Positions 57,801-64,000 of a stretch of 64,000 bases of DNA are shown here, piece by piece (position 1 is the stretch's first letter; every line of letters starts with the position of its first letter). Source of the stretch: Warburgia ugandensis (Eukaryota; Streptophyta; Magnoliopsida; Canellales; Canellaceae); the NCBI GenBank assembly GCA_035236585.1, contig CP141138.1:31507437-31571436 (forward strand), in the 5' to 3' direction. The translations under genes were made by a program, and so were the position numbers. The notes under the pieces are model-generated. The model searched no databases, was not told where the DNA came from, and saw only the letters and a program-made list of their open reading frames with translations.

Positions 57801-60800
57801 TCTCATTTATGAGTTCCTGAAACGTTGCCGAGGCATTGGTTGATCTGAAAGACATAACAACAACTCGTAACACCCATCATGTGTCTTGAAGGCGGTCTTT
57901 GGTATGTCCGCATCGATGCATATTTGATAATAATCAGATTTAAGATCTAACTTGGAGAAAATGGTTGCACCCCCCAATTCATCCAAGAGTTAGTCAATGG
58001 TAGGGATGGAAAAGTTGTCAAGCACAGTCACCTCGTTCATGGTATGATAGTCTACACATAACCTACACCCGTCATCTTTCTTTTTAACCAATAACACCGG
58101 ACTAGAAAAAGAACTCGTACTATGCGAATGATACCTGAAATGAGCATTTCTCAGATGATTTTCTTGATCTTGTTTTTCTAAGAATGCGGGTAGCGGTATG
58201 GCCTGCTGTGCAGAGGTTGTGTTCCCTCCACCAATTAGATGGCGTGATCGTGGGGACGAGCGACTGGTACTCCCAAAGATTGATAAAAAACGTAGGAGAA
58301 TTGCTGTAAGAGAGAAATTGGCATTAGTTGACACTATTCTGGGGGTTGTGATAAGTCATGATCCATACCTTGGAACTCGACCATGTAACTTAAATCAGCC
58401 TTAGGGATAACCTCAGAATAGACTTAAGGGAAGCCAAAGAACCGAAGAGGGTTGGATCTCCCCTGAGTATGACCACACGCCCATCAATTGTGAACTGCAT
58501 TGTAAGATCACGGTAATTGGCTGCAATTTTCCTCAAGGTTTTCAACCAAGCAAACCCGAGGACTACGTTTACTCCCCCAAGATCAAAGGGATGGAAAGCT
58601 TGGGTTACTGTAATGCCCGACAAGGTTATCATGATTCCCCAGCATGCACCTTCACCTCTAGTGTAGTGGCTGTCCCCAACCCGGACTCCAAATCGTCGAG
58701 AACAGTACACGGGTAACTGTAGTTCAGTGATTATATGCTTGGCAAGAAAGTTATGAGAGGCAACATTGTCGATCAGCACGATGACCTCATGGGTTCAGAC
58801 AAACCCCTTCAATTTCATGTTGTTGTTGGCCATGAATCCTAAAATGGAGTTTAGGGATAACTCCAGAGGTTGATTCTCCCATCCTGGTGGTTACTCACTT
58901 CTAACAGAGAGTTATGCCAGCTTTAGAGCCATCTTCCTCCTCGTCAGCAAGTAGCAAAACTTGTAGCTTACGGTTTTTGCAACAATGTTCGGGATGATAC
59001 TTCTCATCACATCGATAGCATAAACCCTAGGTTCATTGCTGCTGTAATTCTGCGTTGGTTAGCAACTTAGCCGTTGGACTTTGTGTGGAAACCCCTCAAC
59101 GATTAGCATTGCATGATGGAATGGAGGGCAAATTACGATTTTGCCCTTGGTACCCCCCTTTCCGTCGATAGGAATTTTGTGTGGAATGAGTTGGGCCCCT
59201 ATACTTGGGGCCCATTTTCAACTTGGTGTGGGCAGCCCTTTATCTGGTCCAACATAGTGTTTTTCTCTTCGATTTTGTGGGCTAGTTCCATGAACCCGGC
59301 TAACATAGCAGACCTAAATATTTTGACCAGCCATAATCCCCTCTTTAAGTCCATTCATGAAAGCTCCCCTCAGCAGATCATTCGAGAGATCTACTAGGGG
59401 ATCGAAAAGAAGCTTGAACGATCGAAAGGGAGTCCTAGATTCTACCCATAGAAACCAGTGGAGAGTGTCTCCTTCTAAGCAGACACCAGTTGCAGCCACC
59501 TTCTCCTCGTAGGTGATTTGATTCACCTAGAAATATTGCTCCGCATGACAAAGCCACCCACATGGTTCCTTGCTGCCGATTACCAGCGGATCCAGCCTCC
59601 AGAAATGAGGTTCTGAACAAGTTTGGTCCATCGACATGAAAGGAATTTGCCTGCTGCCATCAAAAGTCTCGCCGATCTTAGTATATCTTGTGTGTCCATG
59701 CTCCTCTTTTGGCTCCTCTTTCCTTTTGATCCAATCTCTAATTTCCAATAGATATTCTCAAAAAGCCGTAACATTGGTTTGTAATCAACCAATGTTTTCT
59801 TTCATGTCGCCGATCTCTCCTCCAACTCTCTCAATCTCCTTCTCTAGTAGTTCGGTTCTTTCCATCCTAGTTCTAACCATGCCCCATGATTCAACAGCCA
59901 TGATACCAATTGATAGAAACAATAGTATTATGAGGAATTCCAAGTGATAATGTTCAGTTACAAAGATTCAATGACAAGTAATGCAAAAAAATAGCTACAA
60001 CACGCTATATTGGATAACAGGGAAATGCTTCCCAAGAAGAAAAAATAACATTCCCTAGCTTTCGAGGAACTAGAAACTCTCTCTACTTCCTTCCTGTCTT
60101 TTCTCCTACTCCCCTGTTTCTTTTATTACCTCTTCCTCTTTTCCCTCCCAAACTCCCGCTCTCACAAATTGTCCTTGATCTCCTCTACTTGAATTCCATA
60201 ACCAACTTATTCTCCATGTGCCAGCTGTCCTTATTCTTTCCAAATAATAGAAATTTTCTGTTGCTTATGTCAATTGCTGTGTGAATTAGCCCTTCTTGAG
60301 TAGAAGTTCCCAAAATGACCCTAAGATGCAACAGATGTAACACCTGGCCAATCATCATCATCTTTATGGACAATGCTTAAGCTTCTTTGGATCACCAACA
60401 TTTCACCTTGATTAGCATAGATGGCTTCTTTTCTCATTATGACATGATTTAGATTCTTCTTCATCTACAAATTCTGATTTTTCCTCCACCAGGGCAACCA
60501 CTTTGCAGTTTGGATATTCAGAGGCTATGTGTCCAAGACGTTGACATTTGAAGCATCTTCTCGAACTCGAACTTGAGGGATTGGATTGTTTGTTGTCATC
60601 ACCTTTGAATTGAGTTTTCCAAAATCTTGTGCTAGACGGTTGCATAGAAGAAGATTGGAAGAATTTCTTTTCCCAAAAGATCCAAAAATGCTTCTTTTTG
60701 AAACTCTTTTTTGTTTTCTACAATTAAAGGAAGTTTTCTAACATCATTGAAAGACTGGTATTGTTGTAAACATACTGTATCTCCAATTTCTTTCTTTAAA

Positions 60801-63550
60801 GTTTAAACCACCCAAGAAGCATGCTATGGTTTGTTTTTCAGCCTCCACAACATCACTCTTTAACCTAAGGTGTTCAAATTTCAGTATTTCAAGAATCATG
60901 TTTTCTTGCTTTGGATTTTGGATTTTCAAAAACGTATCCATTCTATAGTTTTTAGGTAAAAATCTTCTTTAATCGTTTCCCAACTTTTAATCTTGCTTCT
61001 TCCCTCACGTGATCTTTGTTTCTTTAAATTTTTTCACCAGAAAGAAGCATACTTTTTAAGCTTAAGAGCAACTAACTTTACCTTAGCATCCTTCAGTAAC
61101 TCCTTATATTGGAAAACACTTTCAACAGTATGAAGCTAGTTTAGGAATTCATCAGGTTGTATTTTTCCTTCAAGCTCTGGAGTGTTCACTTTCACTCCTG
61201 AAAAGTGAAAATTAGGCTGCCTTCTAGGAGCTTTGTTTGATGACGATCTCCGATCCGAACCTGGACTTCTTGCAGGAAAAGAAAGAAAATCATCTGAGTC
61301 ATTGTTAGAAGATTCAACATTTGATTTCTCACCTCCTCCATCACCACAATTGTGATGTAGCTCTAGGCCTTCTTAGAGTTGTTTGATTTGTCTCCTTGGG
61401 TCGTCAATCTCTAAATAATTAGCATCTTTGTCGAAAGTAGCCACACTCCTTGCTCAAAATGCAATTGCAACCCTAAGCTTTGATACTAAATTGATACTGT
61501 ATAATAGGATATAATAAAATACAATTGAATAGATTAAAGTAGCTCACCCTTCTATGGATACAGGAGAACCACCAACACAAAGATATGGGGCTAAAGTATA
61601 GACATTGCTCATCACTCTTCAAATACAGAAGAATCACCACCGTAGGGATACATAACTAATGAATATAACTAGCTCACCACTTTAAGAATATAGGAGAATC
61701 ATTGCCCTAGAGATACATAACTAGATATCTCACTACTCTAAGATCACTCCAAGAGATATTGAAGACAAAGGAACGCAAAGAAATCTTTAACTCCTTCAAT
61801 AAAAAAAGAGTCCAAATATTCTATATCTTTGATTCATGCTACTAGGGGGTATAAATGGATTGAAAGAACCCCCTATATAAGAAACTTTTCAGACTAAAAA
61901 CAACTTCCTAAAAATTGTATTAACTTCCAAGTCTTATGCACTTCCCCAACAATGGTTTCCTAAACTTGGGTGTTTCCCAAATTACACTTTCTAAGCAGTG
62001 GGTAGTTTTCTAAACCCATTCAAGCAATTTTCATATACACATTTTACAAATAAGCAAGTTCCTAAATTCCCTAACTTCCCTTACAAGAACTTTCCTTAAT
62101 CTTGGCTGTTTGCAATCTTGATTAGTTAACACAGGTTTCTTGGAAACTTTTTGACCATGTGGAATTAGGAATGTTTTGAGTGGACCATGGGACGTCACCC
62201 ATTGACTAATCTGAAACGTCCATTGTCTTTTGATCCAAGAAGTCCATCATTTTTTGATCCAAGACGTCCATCCATTGTGAATCCTAGACGCCGCTTATTG
62301 TTGATCCAAGTGTCTTTCCTAGATTCAAGATGTTCATTTGTTGAGGACTCAAGATGTCCACTCCTTCAAGACGTATGACGCCCAAAATATGTTGATTCAA
62401 GAGGTTTGATGATGCTCTAGATCGTTCATTGCCTTATCGTTCTTGTCCTCTTTTGATCTACCATCAATCTTTGAAATTAGGCACTCCCATGTCACCAACT
62501 GCGTACATATGGAAAATGAAAATATTCTCATATTTTTATGCTCTTATTTATGTAAAGAATGAATTCTGCACTCCCATTCGGAAAAAAAAGAAGGATGAAT
62601 TATACACCCGCAACATTGTCCTTTATCAGGAACTCCAAAAATAAAGTGGCATAACAAGTGAGGATATCTTGACCAACTTTATACATAAATGTATTTAGAA
62701 ACTTTTATTCTTTCCATATATAGGCTACGCCTTTGTCAGGATATTTTCATCACCTTCATAGACAAAGGTGCATTTTTGTTGTTTTATTATTTAAGTCAAC
62801 TGTCATCAATAATTCCTCTAAGAAACTGAATGTATACTTCTTTTGAGAACTATGCACAGACTTGGTGTTCTTTTATAAAACATGAAGGGTCTTATTTTAC
62901 AAGTATGTCATGTAGGAGGCCTTCTTTGCAGTTCCATAGAATTGAAAATTCTTGAAGACCCTTTCTCTAGTTTCAACTATTCCAAACTCTGTCACATAAT
63001 TGTGCATTTTGCATAGAAACAGGCAGTTAAATAGATGGTTTCTGTTATGAAAAAGAATGGGAAAAGGGAAATGAAATTTTCTTCAATTTTTCACAGAGGA
63101 TGAGAAAGAGATGAAGCATCTGCAAGCACTAGAGGGTGCCGAGTCTCATCTCCACCTCATCCAAATCAATCTTCTTGACTATGAGTCCGTCCTTGCTGCA
63201 ATTGAAGAAACTGTTGGCGTCTTCCACCTCGCATCACCATGCATTGTTGATCGAGTTGAAAATCCTGAGGTTGGTTGAATCAACTACAACTAGAAAATCA
63301 TCTTCATTGCTTGTTGCTTTTCTTTTGCTTTATCATTGATAATGTGTCTGTCTTTTTCCTGCAGAGAGAGCTTCTAGAGCCAGCGGTCAAAGGGACTACA
63401 AATGTGTTGGAGGCAGCAAAAGCAAGTGGAGTTAAGCGAGTGGTGGTTACATCGTCAATATCAGCCATCATCCCGAGCCCAAACTGGCCTGCAGATGTGG
63501 TTAAAGGGGAGGATTGTTGGACAGATCTGGATTACTGCAAGCAAAACAGG
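40814..63550 (+). CDS. Cinnamoyl-CoA-reductase-like extended SDR, exons 1-3, 3' end outside window
   Basis: An NAD(P)H-dependent reductase of the plant CCR/DFR-like extended SDR family. Exons are 40814-40922, 63097-63269 and 63365-63550. Exon 1 encodes [20 protein letters not shown], with the TGxxGxxG dinucleotide-binding motif of the Rossmann fold. Exon 2 encodes the segment ending [17 protein letters not shown]. Exon 3 encodes [19 protein letters not shown], then [10 protein letters not shown] and [13 protein letters not shown], ending DLDYCKQNR. Phases agree: 1 at the exon 1/2 join (A|AG = Lys) and 0 after exon 2. Splice sites are canonical: A|GTAAG donor, TTCACAG, GAG|GTTG, CTGCAG and AGG|GTGAG. 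The catalytic Tyr-xxx-Lys should follow in the next exon, beyond the window. The IVDR and NWPADVV pattern resembles CCR-like proteins of unassigned substrate rather than lignin CCR proper. The gene looks intact so far as seen; about 156 of some 320 residues are covered. Confidence 0.93.
41260..42120 (+). repeat. Tandem array of about 210-bp units in intron 1
   Basis: gctaatagca recurs at 41441, 41628, 41838 and 42050, and a more diverged unit begins near 41260. Each unit runs through ggataagatcactatcc, a TTTAT-rich part, gcagcttaaaacattgatag and aggactgttttatc. Spacing is 187-212 bp. It is not a recognised transposon. Confidence 0.88.
42600..42730 (-). repeat. Fragment of the gypsy A/B leader
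   Basis: ggtagtagcttcttaaacct…gacagcttct…ccaga…gactattgctta matches the leader region of elements B (about 22755) and A (about 13450). A poly-T run (42650-42672) has expanded inside it. Confidence 0.6.
43492..43621. repeat. 65-bp tandem duplication in intron 1
   Basis: tggaggggccact…agcacaaat…aaggttctagatttgatgt occurs twice in a row (43492 and 43557) with about eight differences. Confidence 0.85.
45783..49315 (-). mobile_element. RTE-type LINE, copy R3, inserted in gypsy G1
   Basis: Full length: the 5' end (aactccgccaatg on the minus strand) is at 49315, and the 3' end is a TGATGATCATGATG-type tail at 45783-45820. It has two full monomers and a short palindromic one (48900-49290), the block of about 70-bp units (48660-48870), a broken endonuclease, and the best-preserved linker-RT frame in the window. 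The endonuclease is missing the region that holds GADLNGHVG in R1. It lies within G1's protease region, so it is younger than G1. No matching target duplication was found. Confidence 0.93.
46320..47672 (-). pseudogene. LINE R3 linker and reverse transcriptase, 450-codon frame
   Basis: One open frame spans the linker and the whole RT domain: [58 protein letters not shown] and RYLVSLI. Compared with R1, the Gly of the [10 protein letters not shown] motif is Arg here ([11 protein letters not shown]), which probably harms activity although FADD is kept. It stops with TAG where R1 has TGG (Trp). A separate C-terminal frame (46175-45861) with [10 protein letters not shown] follows. An upstream frame at 48178-47591 holds the end of the endonuclease region. 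Confidence 0.88.
49533..49956 (-). repeat. Left LTR of gypsy G2 (its 3' LTR)
   Basis: Direct repeat of 59911-60342 (tgatagaaacaa…gataacagggaaatgctt…gatgcaacagatgtaa). Confidence 0.85.
52405..52560 (+). pseudogene. hAT transposase N-terminus with BED zinc-finger remnant (in T1)
   Basis: The frame [12 protein letters not shown]…HPV, then a TAA stop, then [20 protein letters not shown], follows the BED finger start of hAT transposases (W-xY…N…W/VxCxxC). The stop lies where the conserved Trp is expected. The His pair of the finger and the RNase H-like DDE domain are absent. A T-rich stretch ending tttgcag lies just upstream (about 52316), as before a coding exon. Confidence 0.65.
52665..55985 (-). 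mobile_element. RTE-type LINE, copy R4, with 19-bp target duplication, inserted in T1
   Basis: The body at 52684-55966 is flanked by perfect 19-bp repeats cgttgacaagtatttattt at 52665-52683 and 55967-55985. It is 5'-truncated inside the monomer region: a single palindromic block remains (about 55855-55950), followed by the block of about 70-bp units (55610-55810). Endonuclease (55624-55145) and parts of RT (53933-53458) and the C-terminus (53256-52715) are readable in separate frames. It is very close to R1 and R3 except at many CAG/CTG positions, where small changes break the frame (see findings). The clean target duplication marks it as the latest insertion in the nest. Confidence 0.94.
55145..55624 (-). 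pseudogene. LINE R4 endonuclease domain
   Basis: The frame has [39 protein letters not shown] and [11 protein letters not shown]. This is the best-kept endonuclease N-terminal half of the four copies: it keeps the NGVGIIV motif that R1 has lost. An overlapping frame (55202-54867) continues with [14 protein letters not shown]. The two are shifted by one small length change. Confidence 0.85.
56175..57294 (+). mobile_element. hAT DNA transposon T2 with perfect 16-bp inverted ends and 8-bp target duplication
   Basis: The element at 56183-57286 has terminal inverted repeats ctatgtagttaaaggc (56183-56198) and its exact complement at 57271-57286. It is flanked by cttgcatt at 56175-56182 and 57287-57294. 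Length is 1104 bp. Both ends are rich in gcgcc motifs. The middle holds about three tandem copies of a 160-170 bp unit and no transposase, so it is non-autonomous. It is in better condition than T1, with intact ends and target duplication. Confidence 0.92.
56720..57180. repeat. Tandem units of about 165 bp inside T2
   Basis: catatatagctttcccatgc plus ttgtgtcttcatgt recurs at about 56753, 56923 and 57086. A poly-A/T stretch and ttacgaaaattaagaaaaaa-type DNA lie between copies. Confidence 0.8.
59911..60342 (-). repeat. Right LTR of gypsy G2 (its 5' LTR)
   Basis: Direct repeat of 49533-49956, beside a met-tRNA-type primer-binding site at about 59900-59910. Confidence 0.85.
61493..62150 (-). repeat. 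Right LTR of gypsy G1 (its 5' LTR), end approximate
   Basis: It starts tgatactgtataatagg beside the primer-binding site. It contains a 65-bp tandem repeat (agctcaccac…ggagaatcaccacc…gggatacataacta) at 61541, 61606 and 61671. The partner LTR was not found, so the outer boundary is a guess. Confidence 0.5.
62190..62420. repeat. Degenerate minisatellite, unit about 25 bp
   Basis: Variants of gatccaagacgtccatcatt recur at least six times with small changes. It lies at or just outside the end of G1's LTR, within reductase intron 1. Confidence 0.6.
62421..63096 (+). other. End of reductase intron 1
   Basis: AT-rich DNA without recognisable elements, ending in a pyrimidine-rich stretch and the acceptor cacag at 63096. 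Confidence 0.5.
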
Positions 63551-64000
63551 GTGAGTCAATGACTCGGTAAATTTTCCTCTCCGCTGACCATGGTTAATAC
63601 AAATTGTCCTTGCTGTAGCTAACATGTGCTTTCGGTGCTACAAAATGATTGTTTTTCACACTTGCATATCATATGCAAACAGTACTGGGTGGATCGGTGC
63701 CTTGGATGCTTTTGTCCTTCCTTTCTGTTGTGTTCCACTTCCCAACTCTTGCTAACATGCCCGGTACCATATGAAGATATGTATCTGTGTGCATATGCAT
63801 ATTGTAGTGAATTGGTATATAGAGTTCCATTTGTGTGGCAATGATACTTGCTATAGCAAAGGTTCTGTGATAGGCTGTTGTAGCATCATGAGAACTATAA
63901 CTTACTAATTTTGAGAAGTAAAACTGAATGAGGAACCACATTGTTGAAATTGCGTTTACTCCCTTTATTTAAACTCATTTGACTAGCTGTTTAGTGCTAG
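63551..64000 (+). other. Start of reductase intron 3, runs off the window
   Basis: It begins gtgagtc after exon 3. No further exon is recognisable before the edge; the expected next exon would begin with an LWYP-like stretch and hold the catalytic Tyr and Lys. Confidence 0.6.

Larger units (their letters stand above)
49533..60342 (-). mobile_element. Gypsy element G2 (chromovirus-like fossil), carries two hAT insertions
   Basis: LTRs of about 425 bp lie at 49533-49956 and 59911-60342, both starting tgatagaaacaa. A poly-purine tract (ggggggg on the minus strand, about 49957-49965) sits beside the left one. A met-tRNA-type site (attggtatca, minus strand) lies beside the right one. Minus-strand order is gag (about 59890-58850), protease (about 58780-58390), RT (about 58330-57460), RNase H (57479-57295, continuing at 51510-51100), integrase (about 50900-50350) and C-terminal domain with HPVF (about 50150-49905). 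T1 and T2 sit in the RNase H region. Most domains can be recognised, but many breaks are present. LTR differences suggest moderate age. It is inserted in G1, between its gag and protease parts. Confidence 0.85.
44200..62150 (-). mobile_element. Gypsy element G1 (chromovirus-like fossil), split by two later insertions
   Basis: G1 survives as three pieces. Gag with a CCHC zinc knuckle ([12 protein letters not shown]) and its right LTR lie at 60343 to about 62150. The first part of the protease (DVIIDSG core) lies at 49316-49532. The end of the protease and RT (VPKKD…, [16 protein letters not shown]) lie at about 45780-44870. LINE R3 and gypsy G2 separate the pieces. A met-tRNA-type primer-binding site (agtatcaaagc, minus strand) lies near 61475-61490, next to the right LTR. 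The stretch 44200-44870 looks like the 3' end and LTR of a chromovirus, but it does not match G1's right LTR and may belong to another copy. RNase H and integrase are not seen. It is broken in many places and older than everything inserted in it. Confidence 0.65.
40923..63096 (+). other. Reductase intron 1, about 22.2 kb
   Basis: Bounded by GTAAGTTCC at 40923 and TTTTTCACAG at 63096. It contains a 210-bp tandem array, a gypsy-leader fragment, and a nest of two gypsies, two hAT elements and two LINEs. All gypsy and LINE material after 44.2 kb is antisense to the gene. Confidence 0.9.

Noticed and set aside
63275-63562. Single continuous frame across reductase exon 3 starting in the intron
   Set aside because: The first 30 residues are intronic; the acceptor ctgcag at 63364 and phase agreement set the exon start at 63365.

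Overview
This is nuclear DNA from a plant, almost certainly a flowering plant with a large, repeat-rich genome. The evidence is spliced genes with canonical GT-AG introns, several Ty3/gypsy lineages, RTE- and L1-type LINEs, Au-type SINEs, hAT transposons with BED zinc-finger remnants, and long (CT)n/(GA)n microsatellites. I cannot name the species. No rRNA, tRNA, CRISPR array or bacterial-style operon was seen.

Only two host genes can be supported. (1) A small acidic protein gene, + strand, has a TATA box at 3697, ATG at 3809 and a final exon ending at 4941. A CT/CA microsatellite sits where the first splice donor should be. (2) An NAD(P)-dependent reductase of the cinnamoyl-CoA-reductase-like (extended SDR) family, + strand, has exons at 40814-40922, 63097-63269 and 63365-63550 and runs off the right edge. 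Its first intron is about 22.2 kb.

Layout. 1-3.0 kb: microsatellite, poly-A and a short LTR element without pol (895-2844). 3.7-5.4 kb: acidic-protein gene. 5.4-13.4 kb: intergenic DNA with two Au SINE pieces and a decayed L1-type LINE. 13.4-25.4 kb: two related Athila/Tat-like gypsy elements (A and B, both minus). 25.4-30.2 kb: AT-rich, probably LTR-derived. 30.2-33.8 kb: RTE-type LINE R1 (+). 33.8-37.1 kb: AT-rich spacer with a long CT tract. 37.1-40.4 kb: older RTE LINE R2 (+) with an 11-bp target duplication, ending 380 bp before the reductase ATG.

40.9-63.1 kb is reductase intron 1. It holds a tandem array of about 210 bp units and then a nest: gypsy G1 (minus) carries RTE LINE R3 and gypsy G2 (minus). 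G2 carries hAT element T1 and, 22 bp away, a second hAT element T2. T1 carries RTE LINE R4. Target duplications at T1, T2 and R4 give a relative time order.

Four RTE LINE copies share an unusual 5' region: 139-bp monomers that are imperfect palindromes, then three units of about 70 bp, before the endonuclease-RT frame. R4 differs from its sisters at many CAG/CTG positions in a way that looks like a base-calling problem at CHG-methylated DNA rather than evolution.
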